Source: Microvirga mediterraneensis
GTDB lineage: Bacteria > Pseudomonadota > Alphaproteobacteria > Rhizobiales > Beijerinckiaceae
Direction of reading: 5' to 3'
Length of the DNA: 64,000 nt
Assembly (NCBI RefSeq): GCF_013520865.1
Contig: NZ_JACDXJ010000001.1
Coordinates: 3,705,501-3,769,500, forward strand
Made by a program: the position numbers and the translations under genes. A model generated the notes under the pieces. The model saw nothing but the letters and a program-made list of their open reading frames with translations. It was not told the DNA's origin and did no database searches. This document shows, piece by piece, positions 8,341-17,361 of this stretch (the stretch's first letter is position 1; each line of letters begins with the position of its first letter).

Positions 8341-9315
8341 TCAGAAATACGCCTTCAGGTTCTTGCGCACCCGCTCCAGCACCGGCACGTCTCTCGGCGG
8401 CAGCGCGAAAGTCTGGCCCGTAATGCGTTCGAAGGCATCGATATAGACGCGGGAGGTTTCCAGCACCACGTCCTGCGGGATCTCGGGGATCTCGTCCTTG
8501 TAGGGATCGCATCGGGCGACGACCCAGGTGCGGATGAAGTCCTTGTCGAAGCTTTCGGGCCGCTCGCCAGCCTCGAAGCGGCTTTGGTAGCTGTCCAGGA
8601 ACCAATAGCGGCTCGAGTCGGGCGTGTGGATCTCGTCGGCGATCATGATCCTGCCGGCCTCGTCGATCCCAAATTCGTACTTCGTATCGACAAGGATCAG
8701 ACCGCGCTCCCGAGCCATTTCCCGCCCCTTCGCGAAGAGCGCGAGAGCGTAGTCGGAGACCGTCTGCCACTGCTCCGCGCTGAGAAGCCCGCGCTCAACG
8801 ATCTCCTGCGCGGTCAGGGGCTCGTCGTGTCCGCCGTCGAAAGCCTTGGTGGTGGGCGTGATGATGGTCTGCGGCAACTTCTCGTTATCGCGCATGCCGT
8901 CGAGCAGGCGAATGCCGTACATCTCGCGCTGTCCCGTCTTGTAAAGCGAGAGGATCGAGGTGCCGGTCGTACCCGCGAGATAATCGCGGACCACGATCTC
9001 TACGGGCAGGATCGTGAGCCTGCGTCCGACCAGCACGTTCGGATCCGGATACTCGATCACGTGGTTGGGGCAGATCGCCGCCGTCGCCTCGAACCAGAAC
9101 TTGGCGGTTTGCGTCAGCACCTGCCCTTTCAGGGGAATGGCCGCGAGGTTCCGGTCGAAAGCGCTGATGCGGTCCGACGCGATGATGATCCGGCGCCCGT
9201 CGGGCAGGTCGTAATTATCGCGCACCTTGCCGCGATAGTGGTTCGGCAGTTCCGGGATGGTCGCCTCCTCGAGGACGTAACCGGCATAAGCTCCAAGGGC
9301 TGCTTTATCCACCAT
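8341..9315 (-). CDS. purC: SAICAR synthetase
   Basis: Phosphoribosylaminoimidazole-succinocarboxamide synthase, which joins CAIR and aspartate with ATP in purine synthesis. The N-terminal signature GKVRDNYDL and the SDRISAFD loop are intact, as are the KGQVL and [18 protein letters not shown] segments. At about 324 residues it matches the long single-domain form common in alphaproteobacteria. The ATG at 9315 is preferred because AGGTG lies a few bases upstream; a GTG two codons earlier is possible. It is monocistronic here. Confidence 0.95.
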   Translation of the reverse strand: MVDKAALGAYAGYVLEEATIPELPNHYRGKVRDNYDLPDGRRIIIASDRISAFDRNLAAIPLKGQVLTQTAKFWFEATAAICPNHVIEYPDPNVLVGRRLTILPVEIVVRDYLAGTTGTSILSLYKTGQREMYGIRLLDGMRDNEKLPQTIITPTTKAFDGGHDEPLTAQEIVERGLLSAEQWQTVSDYALALFAKGREMARERGLILVDTKYEFGIDEAGRIMIADEIHTPDSSRYWFLDSYQSRFEAGERPESFDKDFIRTWVVARCDPYKDEIPEIPQDVVLETSRVYIDAFERITGQTFALPPRDVPVLERVRKNLKAYF

Positions 9316-9441
9316 GCTCACCTGCCAAGGATTTCGAGGGCCGCGCTGCGGCGGCGTGATGGCGGTGTTCTAAACCGAAATCCGGTGCATGCTAGGCCCC
9401 AGGCGCCGAAATGCGGCACTTTCTCGTGAACGGCCGGCGGG

Positions 9442-10569
9442 CTACTGGCCGGCTCTCGCATCCCGGCGATAGGTCGCGTTGAGGCCTGACAGGGTCACGG
9501 AGGTCTCATAGCCCTGGGCGTCGATGATGGTCCATTGCTTGAGGGCATTGGCCCGGCTGTCGAAGCGCAGGGTTATCTTCGAGGTGCCGCCGAGGGTGGC
9601 ACTGTCGTCGAACCGGACCGTGACCATGCCGTCGCGCCCGACCTGCACGTCACGGACCTTCGTGTCCCTCGACAGGTCGATGTTGTCCTGAACCAGAAAT
9701 TTTAAGGGCGTCTGGCTGACGGGATAGACATCGTTCGTGCCGAGCTTCTTGTCGCGAATGGCGACGTTGCGACCGTCCGAGATCACCTCGAGAGTACTCG
9801 GCGGGGAATAGGCGAAGTGGAACTGGCCCGGGCGGCGCATGGAAAGCGTGCCTTCGGCCTGCTGGCCATTCGGATTCTTCTGAACGAAATAAGCCGACAT
9901 CACGTCGATGCTGTTGAAATAGGCATTGATCCGGTCGAGAGCCTCCTCGGGCGTGCGTGGGCCGGGAGGCGAGGTCGGCGTCGGTGAGGAAGACGGCGCG
10001 GCGACGGAGGTTGGAGCAGGCGCCACAGGCTGTGCCGGGGTGGTGCGGGCAGGCTTGGGCGGCTCCGCAACCTTGGCCGGAGGCGGTGCGGCGGGCTTGG
10101 GCGGTTCGGCCGATGCCTGGACAGGCGTCTCAGGAGCAGATTTCTGCGGCTCTGGGGCAACCGGTTTTGCTTCGACTTTCGCGGCAGCCGGCGCAGGTTG
10201 CGGCTCTGGTTTCGCCACCGTCTGCGGGGCGGCCTGGGGCTGCGGTTTCGCGGCCCGCTGGGGCTGAGGTTTTTGAGCCGTCGCTTTCGGCTTCGGAGCT
10301 GGCTGAGGCCGTGCCTGCGGCTGGGCCTGGGCGCGCGGGGCGGCCGGAGCTTGGGGCGCCGCTTGCGGTGCAACCGGGGGGGCAGCCTGCTGAGGGGCGC
10401 TCTCGACCGAAGCCGCCGGCTTCTTGAAGACGCCGTCGAGGAAGCGGGTCAGTGGATCCGATGCCTGCTGGGCAGCGGCAGGAGTGAGGCACGCAAGGGC
10501 GAAAGCCAGACCGAGAATGCAACGCGAGGACAAATGGAGCATGACGCCAGAGCTAACCTGAAAAATCAT
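9442..10569 (-). CDS. LolA-family outer-membrane lipoprotein carrier with long Pro/Ala linker
   Basis: The last 170 residues form a LolA-type domain (about 206-375): ALDRINAYF, VQKNPNGQQAEGTL, RPGQFHFAY, SDGRNVAI and a C-terminal beta region. LolA carries lipoproteins across the periplasm to the outer membrane. A signal peptide (ending PAAAQ) is followed by about 150 residues of Pro, Ala, Lys and Gln, far more than in classical LolA of about 200 residues. The linker may span peptidoglycan. No good ribosome site distinguishes the start at 10569 from the Met at 10542. The upstream DoxX-like frame overlaps its first codons. Confidence 0.85.
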   Translation of the reverse strand: MIFQVSSGVMLHLSSRCILGLAFALACLTPAAAQQASDPLTRFLDGVFKKPAASVESAPQQAAPPVAPQAAPQAPAAPRAQAQPQARPQPAPKPKATAQKPQPQRAAKPQPQAAPQTVAKPEPQPAPAAAKVEAKPVAPEPQKSAPETPVQASAEPPKPAAPPPAKVAEPPKPARTTPAQPVAPAPTSVAAPSSSPTPTSPPGPRTPEEALDRINAYFNSIDVMSAYFVQKNPNGQQAEGTLSMRRPGQFHFAYSPPSTLEVISDGRNVAIRDKKLGTNDVYPVSQTPLKFLVQDNIDLSRDTKVRDVQVGRDGMVTVRFDDSATLGGTSKITLRFDSRANALKQWTIIDAQGYETSVTLSGLNATYRRDARAGQ

Positions 10570-11233
10570 CGATGGTCGTGCGCAAAAGCACGGCGCAGCA
10601 ATGCTTTATGGCCTGGATAAGAGGCTGAATGAAGGCAGGAGCCTTGCAGGCAAAACCGAGTCGTGTCCAGAGCGGGCGTCCATCTCGCACCCTTAAGCGG
10701 CATCCGCCAGCTCTTCCTCGTCCGCCATGGGGCGGGCGGCGCAGGCCAGGGCTTGGGCGTCCGCAGGCGGACGGCTGCTTCTTCTTGCCCTTGGCGGGCT
10801 TCGCCTTGGCGTTCAGCCCCCTCCACCAGCCCTGCCAGCTCCAGGCGCCGGGGCCCATCAGTCCGTAGAAGAGGAGGCCGGCGAGAACACCGAGATGGGA
10901 CAGGAAGATCGCCTGCTCGGCCTGGCGGTTCAGGCCGCCATAGTCCCAGAACCGGTGCATGGTCCCGGTTGTCACCACAAGGGCCGCGATGAGAACGGAG
11001 GCGCTCAGGCGCGGCGCGAAGCCGAAGATGAGAGCCAGGGGCCCGAACACTTCGGCCAGGACGATCATGGTCGCCACCACATCGCCATAGGGCATGCCCT
11101 TCAGGGTCAGCGTGGCGGCAAGCCCGGAGATGTTCGACAGGCGCCCGATGGCAACCGGCAGAAAGCAGCCTGCCAGCAGCAGGCGGTTCAGCAGCAGAAT
11201 TCCATTGATGCCCGCTCCCCTGCCCTCGCCCAT
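10553..11233 (-). CDS. DoxX-like membrane protein, probable C-terminal frameshift
   Basis: An integral membrane protein of the DoxX type with four hydrophobic helices: NGILLLNRLLLAGCFLPVAI, VVATMIVLAEVFGPLALIFG, SASVLIAALVVTTG and the AIFLSHLGVLAGLLFYGLMG segment. After the Lys-rich stretch near residue 158 the open frame loses normal codon use and runs on into the LolA gene. One frame away the sequence reads AQALACAA, then ADEEELADAA and stops at 10693, with strongly GC-ending codons. An extra base near 10760-10768 would explain this. Either the gene is recently frameshifted or the assembly has an error. GGAGGG precedes the start. Confidence 0.75.
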   Translation of the reverse strand: MGEGRGAGINGILLLNRLLLAGCFLPVAIGRLSNISGLAATLTLKGMPYGDVVATMIVLAEVFGPLALIFGFAPRLSASVLIAALVVTTGTMHRFWDYGGLNRQAEQAIFLSHLGVLAGLLFYGLMGPGAWSWQGWWRGLNAKAKPAKGKKKQPSACGRPSPGLRRPPHGGRGRAGGCRLRVRDGRPLWTRLGFACKAPAFIQPLIQAIKHCCAVLLRTTIDDFSG

Positions 11234-11350
11234 GCCTTTGCCCTCCAGCTCACCGTTTCAGTGGCGCCGGGAATCGTCCCCGCGCCTGACGAGCATTTGA
11301 GGCAGAGGTTCTTAACCCGACCTTATCGGGAGCCGGCAATCCACCGGACT

Positions 11351-12343
11351 TCAGAGCTTCAGGTTCCGCTCCCGCAACATGCTTTCCCAACGCAGGGAGT
11401 GATCCACGATCGTGGCGAGATCGTCATGCCGGGGCTCCCAGCCGAGCTTCGACCGGATGCGGGTCGGATCGGCCACGATGCTCGCCGGGTCACCGGCCCG
11501 GCGCGGTCCGATCCGCGCCTCGACGGGCTTGCCGGAGACCTTCCGCACGGTCTCGATGACCTCGGACACGGAATAGCCGTGTCCATAGCCGCAGTTCATG
11601 ACGAGGCTCTCGCCGCCCTGGTCAAGATGGTTCAGCGCCTGCATATGGGCCGCAATCAGGTCGCTTACATGAATGTAGTCGCGAATGCAGGTGCCGTCCG
11701 GCGTCGGGTAATCCGTGCCGTAGACCTCCATGTGGGAGCGCATACCGAGCGCCGTCTGCACGGCCACCTTGATCAGGTGAGTGGCGTTCGCCGTCGATTG
11801 GCCGTGGCGCATCAGGGGATCGGCTCCCGCCACGTTGAAGTAACGCAGGGCCACGTAGCGCATGCCATGGGCGGCTGCGACGTCGCGCAGCATGATTTCC
11901 GTCAACTGCTTGGAGCTTCCGTAGGGTGAGAGAGGTCCCAGAGGCGCATTCTCGTCGATGGGCTTGTCGGATGTGTCGCCATAGACGGCCGCCGTCGACG
12001 AGAACACGAATTTCTTGACGCCGGCGGCAACGGCCGCCGCCATGAGGGCTCGGCTTTTGACGGTGTTGTTCAGGTAGTAGCCCAGCGGGTCGGAGACCGA
12101 TTCCGGTACGATCAGCTTGGCGGCGAAATGGGCGATGGCGTCGATGCGATGCTGTTGAAGCGTCCGGAGAACCAGCTCGAAATCGCCCACATCGCCGACG
12201 ACCAGAGGCACACCTTCAGGCACCGACCAGCGAAAGCCGGTCGAGAGATTATCGAACACGATGGGATTGTGGCCCGCGTCAAGCAGCGCAAGCACCATGT
12301 GGCCGCCGATATATCCTGCTCCGCCTGTGACGAGAACGTTCAT
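11351..12343 (-). CDS. galE: UDP-glucose 4-epimerase
   Basis: A 330-residue short-chain dehydrogenase-type epimerase that interconverts UDP-glucose and UDP-galactose for polysaccharide synthesis. The NAD-binding motif GGAGYIGGH is at the N terminus. The catalytic Y-x-x-x-K is YGSSK after the SSTAAVYGD strand, and RYFNVAGADP is the usual substrate loop. The start at 12343 (MNVLVTGG) is supported by AGGAGA upstream; the 12-codon upstream extension has no such site. Confidence 0.93.
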   Translation of the reverse strand: MNVLVTGGAGYIGGHMVLALLDAGHNPIVFDNLSTGFRWSVPEGVPLVVGDVGDFELVLRTLQQHRIDAIAHFAAKLIVPESVSDPLGYYLNNTVKSRALMAAAVAAGVKKFVFSSTAAVYGDTSDKPIDENAPLGPLSPYGSSKQLTEIMLRDVAAAHGMRYVALRYFNVAGADPLMRHGQSTANATHLIKVAVQTALGMRSHMEVYGTDYPTPDGTCIRDYIHVSDLIAAHMQALNHLDQGGESLVMNCGYGHGYSVSEVIETVRKVSGKPVEARIGPRRAGDPASIVADPTRIRSKLGWEPRHDDLATIVDHSLRWESMLRERNLKL

Positions 12344-12574
12344 GAAATCTCCTGGAAGCCCATCTCGCATGTGAACCATGCTGGCTTTATTCGTTCAAAG
12401 TTTCTAGATCGAGTCGATCCTGACGACAGGAAGGCTAGGGCATCGCGTGGAAAAGTGTATCGGGCATTTCGCTGCCTCGACCTTTGCGCCGCCCTGGAAG
12501 AAGAGTGACAGCCCAAAGGTAGCTCCTACCGATGGACCTGAGACTCCGGCGGAGCGCGAGCGAGAGGGTGCAGG

Positions 12575-12877
12575 ATGGATGATCGCAGGGAATATTGGTG
12601 GGTCAGCTATGAGTCCAGAATCCAACCCGCCGAGGTCGATTTCGTCGGCGGCATCCCCGTGGGCTTCAGGTTCATCGGATGGGCGGCAGCATCCCCGCCG
12701 CGTCGGCTGAACTGATCGAGCGCCTGCCGGCCCTCCCGCCCCGTCATACGCCCCTCCGCGCCCCAGCCGGTCCCGGCTCAACCGCAGCGGAAAGGTTCGT
12801 GGCTCTGGCTGATCGGCATTCTCCTGCTGATCCTCGTGGCTCAGTGCTCAGGATCTCTCTTCGATCTCCTCAAGTGA
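12575..12877 (+). pseudogene. small membrane-protein gene interrupted by TGA
   Basis: An ATG at 12575 with GAGAGGG upstream opens a 46-codon frame (MDDREYWWVSYESRIQ, then VEFVGG-like DFVGGIPVGF) ending at a TGA at 12713. The same frame then stays open through a Pro-rich stretch (APQPVPAQPQ) and one hydrophobic helix (SWLWLIGILLLILVAQ) to a stop at 12877. A neighbouring frame over 12680-12740 reads AASAELIERLPALPP, which looks more protein-like there. Two compensating indels, or decay of a former one-TM protein of about 100 residues, would explain this. Two separate small proteins are the alternative. Confidence 0.4.
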
Positions 12878-12918
12878 CGGGAGGTCGAGACCGACCGCCC
12901 ATTCCGGTCGGATCGCTC

Positions 12919-13503
12919 TCAACGGACGGCCGCGAATCGCGCCGGCTCATGATCGCGGGCCTGCTCGATGCGCTGGCCCAGCACGTCCGAGAGCTGCGCG
13001 GCCGCCTTCGATGCCCGCTCGCGCACGGCCGCATCCACGAGGGTACCGTCGATGAAATTGCTCTCGCTCGCATAGACGGCCGTCGGGATGGTGAGCGCCT
13101 CGAAGAAGCCGAACAGCGGGCGAAGGTAGTGCTCGACCACAAACGCATGGCGTAAGCCTCCGCCCGTGGCCGTCAGCAGCACGGGCACATCTTTCAGGGC
13201 ATCGGGCTCGACGAGATCGAAGAGATGCTTGAACAGGCCCGCATAGGACCCTTTGAAGACGGGCGTTCCGACGATCAGGGCATCGGCGGTCTCGATGTCT
13301 CTCAGGATGCGCGCGGCCTCGGGAGACAGGTGCGCGCGCGAGGAGGCGCCGCCGAGACCGGCCCCGATTCCCGCCAGATCGTGAACGATGAAATCCAACG
13401 GCCTCGACCGCCCGACCTCGGCCCCGATGGCTTCGACGAGGGATCGTGTCTTGGAAGGCCGCCGAGAGCTTCCGGCGATGCCGACGATGCGAGGGCGCGC
13501 CAT
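12919..13503 (-). CDS. NADPH-dependent FMN reductase
   Basis: A 194-residue flavodoxin-like reductase that supplies reduced FMN, probably to a monooxygenase such as a sulfonate-desulfonating enzyme. The phosphate-binding loop GSSRRPSKTRSL is near the N terminus. LIVGTPVFKGSYAGLFKHLF and TATGGGLRHAFVVE are typical of the MsuE/SsuE group. The start at 13503 (MARPRIVG) has AAAGGG upstream. It is divergent from the transsulfuration genes; a role in sulfur supply is plausible but not shown. Confidence 0.85.
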   Translation of the reverse strand: MARPRIVGIAGSSRRPSKTRSLVEAIGAEVGRSRPLDFIVHDLAGIGAGLGGASSRAHLSPEAARILRDIETADALIVGTPVFKGSYAGLFKHLFDLVEPDALKDVPVLLTATGGGLRHAFVVEHYLRPLFGFFEALTIPTAVYASESNFIDGTLVDAAVRERASKAAAQLSDVLGQRIEQARDHEPARFAAVR

Positions 13504-13877
13504 GGAGAACCCTTTCTGATGCGACGGGCAAGGCCTCGTTCCCGATCCGGGTGGAGTTGCTCCGCCTCCGATCTGCCCTGCCATGGAAGTCGCCCGAGGT
13601 TCCTCCGCCAAATCCGCTCTGTCAATTGGAATGTTCTTTAAAACGAACAGACAACAAGAATTTTCCCGTTCTTGAATGCGCTGGGGGATTTCGCCTCCCG
13701 CCCATGGCCGGTGCCCGTTCCCCTTCGTGATGTATCGAGCCCCTGGGACCAAAGCCGATGCACAGCCGTTGAGGAATGAGAACGGCAGGTGACAATTCAC
13801 CGAAGGGTCTGTAAGGACAATCCTGTTTCACATTCAAAAAGAAACAAATAATATATTTTACATTAGAAAGATGCAAA
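13504..13877. promoter_or_regulatory. divergent intergenic region, FMN reductase/cystathionine beta-synthase
   Basis: This 374-bp region must hold the divergent promoters. The last 60 bp before the downstream start are very AT-rich (around 13825-13870). I looked for a known SAM-type riboswitch core and did not recognise one. Confidence 0.35.
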
Positions 13878-15251
13878 ATGGCTGCTCATGGAGCCCTCGA
13901 GCTGATCGGCAGAACTCCCCTCGTGGAGCTGACGAGTCTGGACACTGGCCCGTGCAAGCTCTTCCTCAAGCTTGAGAGCGCCAACCCGAGCGGCTCCATC
14001 AAGGACCGCCCTGCCCGCGCCATGATCGAGGCAGCGGAGGCCGACGGGCGCCTGAAGCCGGGCGGCACCATCATCGAGGCGACGGCCGGCAATACGGGCG
14101 TCGGGCTGGCCCTGGTCGGCGCCAGCAAGGGCTATCGCACCCTCCTGGTGGTGCCGGACAAGATGTCCCGCGAGAAGGTCCTGCATGCCAAGGCCCTGGG
14201 GGCCGAGGTCGTGATCACCCGCTCCGACGTCGGCAAGGGCCACCCGGACTACTACCAGGACCTCGCCCAGGCGATCACCAACAGGACGCCGGGCGCCGTC
14301 TACATCAACCAGTTCGAGAACCCGGCCAACCCGGCGGCCCACGAGGCGAGCACCGGGCCCGAGATCCTGGAAGGGATGGACGGCGACGTAGATGCCGTCG
14401 TGGTCGGAGTCGGCTCGGGCGGCACCCTGACAGGCATCGGGCGCTATCTCAGGAAGGTTTCGCCCAAGACCGTCATGGTGCTGGCCGATCCGGCCGGTTC
14501 GATCCTCGCCCCGCTCGTCGAGACGGGCCAGATGACCGAGGCCGGCTCCTGGGCGGTGGAAGGCATCGGCGAGGATTTCGTGCCGCCGAACTGTGACCTC
14601 TCCCTGGTCAAGAAAGCCTATTCGATCGGCGACAAGGAAAGCTTCTCCGCGGCGCGCGAGCTCCTGCGCCGGGAGGGCATCCTGGCAGGCTCCTCGTCCG
14701 GCACTCTTCTGGCGGCCGCCCTGCGCTATTGTCGCGAGCAGACCGAGCCGAAGCGGGTCGTGACCCTCGTCTGCGACACGGGCGCCAAGTACCTGTCGAA
14801 GGTGTTCAACGATGCCTTCATCGCGCAGGAGGGCTGGCTCGACCGCAAGACGACCGGCACCGCCCGCGACGTGGTGATCAATCCCTTCGGCGAGGGCGCG
14901 ACCATCTTCGTCTCGCCGAACGAGACCCTGCGCTCGGCCTTCGCCCGTATGCGCTCCTCCGACGTCTCGCAGTTGCCTGTGATCGAGGACGGCCGCGTGG
15001 TCGGCCTCGTGGACGAGAGCGATATCCTCGATGCTCTCGTGGCCAACGAGGGCGTCCCTCAGGGCGTTTTCGACAAGCCGGTGCGCGACGTGATGGTGAC
15101 GCGCCTTCGGACGATCTCCGCCGATGCTCCGGTCAAGGAGCTTCTGCCCCTCTTCGCCGCCGGCCTCGTGCCGGTGATCATGGACGGCGATTCCTTCGTC
15201 GGCCTCGCCACCCGCATCGATCTCATCAACTATTTCCGGATCCATTCATAA
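13878..15251 (+). CDS. cystathionine beta-synthase
   Basis: A 457-residue PLP enzyme joining homocysteine and serine into cystathionine. The fold type II core holds the PLP lysine in SGSIKDRPA, TAGNTG and the phosphate loop GSGGTLTGIG. The C-terminal part (about 335-457) is a pair of CBS domains, as in the long bacterial form, so AdoMet or nucleotide regulation is possible. The stop and the next gene's ATG share one base (TAATG), so the two are an operon. Cysteine synthase is less likely given the CBS domains and the partner. Confidence 0.9.
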   Translation: MAAHGALELIGRTPLVELTSLDTGPCKLFLKLESANPSGSIKDRPARAMIEAAEADGRLKPGGTIIEATAGNTGVGLALVGASKGYRTLLVVPDKMSREKVLHAKALGAEVVITRSDVGKGHPDYYQDLAQAITNRTPGAVYINQFENPANPAAHEASTGPEILEGMDGDVDAVVVGVGSGGTLTGIGRYLRKVSPKTVMVLADPAGSILAPLVETGQMTEAGSWAVEGIGEDFVPPNCDLSLVKKAYSIGDKESFSAARELLRREGILAGSSSGTLLAAALRYCREQTEPKRVVTLVCDTGAKYLSKVFNDAFIAQEGWLDRKTTGTARDVVINPFGEGATIFVSPNETLRSAFARMRSSDVSQLPVIEDGRVVGLVDESDILDALVANEGVPQGVFDKPVRDVMVTRLRTISADAPVKELLPLFAAGLVPVIMDGDSFVGLATRIDLINYFRIHS

Positions 15252-16411
15252 TGACGACCCGCAACCAGCTCGATTTCGCCACCCGCTGCATCCATGCGGG
15301 CCAGTCGCCGGATCCCACAACGGGCGCCGTGATGATGCCGATCTACGCCACATCGACCTTCGCGCAGGAGAGCCCCGGCGTTCACAAGGGCTTCGAATAC
15401 GCCCGCTCGCAGAACCCGACCCGCATGGCTTTCGAGCGCTGCATCGCGGATCTGGAAGGCGGCAACGCGGCCTTCGCCTTCTCGTCCGGTCTGGCGGCGA
15501 GCGCCACCGTGCTCGACATGCTGGACCACGGGTCCCACATCGTCGCTTCCGACGATCTCTACGGCGGCACGCGCCGGCTCTTCGAGCGCGTGCGCCGGAA
15601 GTCGGCCGGGCTCGACATCACCTATGTCGATCTCGGCAACCCCGACGCCGTGAAGGCGGCCTTGCGCCCCAACACCAAGCTCGTCTGGGTCGAGACGCCC
15701 ACCAACCCGCTCCTGAAGCTCGCCGACCTCGAAGCGATCGCCGCAGCGACCCGCGGGCACGGCACCTGGCTCGTGGCCGACAACACCTTCGCCAGCCCAT
15801 GGGTGCAGCGTCCGCTCGAATTCGGCTTCGACATCGTGGTGCATTCCACGACCAAATACCTCAACGGCCATTCCGACATGGTCGGCGGCGTGGTGATCGT
15901 CGGCCAGAACCAGGAGATCCGCGAGAAGATCGCCTTCCTGCAGAATGCAGTCGGTTCCGTGTCCGGTCCGTTCGACAGCTTCCTGGCGCTACGCGGCCTC
16001 AAGACCCTGTCCCTGCGCATGGAGCGGCACTGCAGTTCGGCGCTCAGGATCGCCCAGTTCCTCGAAGCTCACCCTGGCGTCGATGGCGTGATCTATCCGG
16101 GCCTCGCCTCGCATCCGCAGCATGAGCTGGCCAAGCGCCAGATGCGCGGCTTCGGCGGCATCATCACCGCCCGCATCGCGGGCGGCCTCGACGGCGCGAC
16201 GCGCTTCCTGGAACGCTGCCAGCTCTTCACCCTGGCGGAGAGCCTCGGCGGCGTGGAAAGCCTGATCGAGCATCCCGCGATCATGACCCACGCTTCGGTG
16301 CCGGCGGAAGTCCGCGCCGAACTCGGCATCGACGACGGCCTCGTGCGCCTGTCCGTCGGCATCGAGGATGCGGACGACCTGATCGACGACCTGCGTTCCG
16401 CTTTGGCTTGA
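15251..16411 (+). CDS. cystathionine gamma-lyase-type PLP enzyme
   Basis: A 386-residue Cys/Met-metabolism PLP enzyme. The PLP lysine is in STTKYLNGHSD. DDLYGGTRRLF, ETPTNPLLK and SLGGVESLIEHP are family signatures. Coupled to cystathionine beta-synthase it most likely completes reverse transsulfuration, splitting cystathionine into cysteine, ammonia and 2-oxobutyrate. Cystathionine gamma-synthase or beta-lyase cannot be excluded from sequence alone. The ATG at 15251 overlaps the upstream TAA by one base. Confidence 0.88.
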   Translation: MTTRNQLDFATRCIHAGQSPDPTTGAVMMPIYATSTFAQESPGVHKGFEYARSQNPTRMAFERCIADLEGGNAAFAFSSGLAASATVLDMLDHGSHIVASDDLYGGTRRLFERVRRKSAGLDITYVDLGNPDAVKAALRPNTKLVWVETPTNPLLKLADLEAIAAATRGHGTWLVADNTFASPWVQRPLEFGFDIVVHSTTKYLNGHSDMVGGVVIVGQNQEIREKIAFLQNAVGSVSGPFDSFLALRGLKTLSLRMERHCSSALRIAQFLEAHPGVDGVIYPGLASHPQHELAKRQMRGFGGIITARIAGGLDGATRFLERCQLFTLAESLGGVESLIEHPAIMTHASVPAEVRAELGIDDGLVRLSVGIEDADDLIDDLRSALA

Positions 16412-16429
16412 AGAAGGCTTATGCTCCTT

Positions 16430-16517
16430 GTCATCACCGGGCTTGTCCCGGTGATCTCGATCGGAAAAGTGCGCCGCCTCACAAAATCGGATGGCCGGGA
16501 CAAGCCCGGCCATGACG
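16430..16517. repeat. REP-like palindromic element, copy A
   Basis: Two imperfect hairpins, ACCGGGCTTGTCCCGGT and GGCCGGGACAAGCCCGGCC, are joined by about 45 bp containing ATCTCGATCGG and GCGCCGCCTCAC. Related copies occur near 49939, 57853 and, inverted, 59352. This copy lies between convergent genes. Confidence 0.8.
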
Positions 16518-16559
16518 TGGAACGTGTCATTCCCGGCCGGAGATGGCAAGGCCATCGGA

Positions 16560-16607
16560 GGGGAAGGGAATCCACGTTCAGGCGCGACGCCATGGATCCC
16601 CTTCCCT
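16560..16607. repeat. inverted repeat between convergent genes
   Basis: GGGAAGGGAATCCA (16561-16574) and TGGATCCCCTTCCC (16593-16606) are inverted with one mismatch around an 18-bp loop. It may be a second dispersed palindrome family or a bidirectional terminator. Confidence 0.45.
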
Positions 16608-16639
16608 CGCCTTCGGCTCGCCGGGGAGAACAAACCCCC

Positions 16640-17356
16640 TCACGCCACCGGCGAGAAGCGGCCCACGAGCTGGTGCCGGTCGCCCGGATAGGTGATGCGC
16701 GCTTCGGTCACGAAGGCGCCTGCCTGCCAGGTCCGCCGCTCCAGCACGAGACAGGCCGTTCCCGACTGGATGCGCAGCCGCTTCGCCATGGTGGCATCTG
16801 CGTTGACGGCGCGCACGATGTGCTCCGCGTCGGTCCACGGCACGCGCCGCAGGAGCCATGTGCCCGGCGGATCGTCCTTGAACGGCTCCTCTCCGGCCTC
16901 CGGCACCGTGGCGAGGTTGATCAGGCGCTGCTCGAAGGCCTGGGGCACGTCGTCCATGACGTGAAGCGTCGAAAGGCAGAGCATCTTCGTGCCCACAGGC
17001 AGGCCGATCCGTTGCGCGGCGGCCGCGTCGATCGGTTCGACGGCGCGATGCAGGATCTTGAAATGATAGTCCACGCCTGCGCGGACCGCCTCGAGGGCGA
17101 AATCCTGGATCTGCAGCACGGCCTGCTGGTTGCTCGGCTCGGCCACCACTGTCCCCGCACGGCGGCGTCGCGTGATCAGGCCGTTCGCCGCGAGCGTGGA
17201 CAGCACCTTGTTTACCGTCATGCGCGAGCAGCCGTATTCGGTCATCAGCTCGTGCTCGAAGGGAATGCGGTGGCCCGGAGGCCACTCGCCCGACATGATC
17301 TTGGCCTCGATATCGTCGCGGATGCGCTGATGCAGATGTTTCATGCCGGACGACAT
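16640..17356 (-). CDS. hutC: histidine-utilisation repressor, GntR family
   Basis: A 238-residue GntR/HutC regulator. The N-terminal winged helix (HLHQRIRDDIEAKIMSGEW, then FEHELMTEYGCSRMTVNKVL) binds DNA. The C-terminal UTRA domain (about 90-230) normally senses urocanate. It starts five bases after the hutF stop, so the two form an operon. The start at 17356 is chosen over a longer frame lacking a site; the Met four codons later is possible. Its probable operators are the ATGTATAGACATT boxes in front of hutF/hutI and the ABC transporter. Confidence 0.92.
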   Translation of the reverse strand: MSSGMKHLHQRIRDDIEAKIMSGEWPPGHRIPFEHELMTEYGCSRMTVNKVLSTLAANGLITRRRRAGTVVAEPSNQQAVLQIQDFALEAVRAGVDYHFKILHRAVEPIDAAAAQRIGLPVGTKMLCLSTLHVMDDVPQAFEQRLINLATVPEAGEEPFKDDPPGTWLLRRVPWTDAEHIVRAVNADATMAKRLRIQSGTACLVLERRTWQAGAFVTEARITYPGDRHQLVGRFSPVA

Positions 17357-17361
17357 TTCTT

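Noticed and set aside
13504..13877. SAM-type riboswitch before the transsulfuration genes
   Set aside because: I looked for the SAM-II and SAM-like cores expected in this class and did not find the conserved elements.
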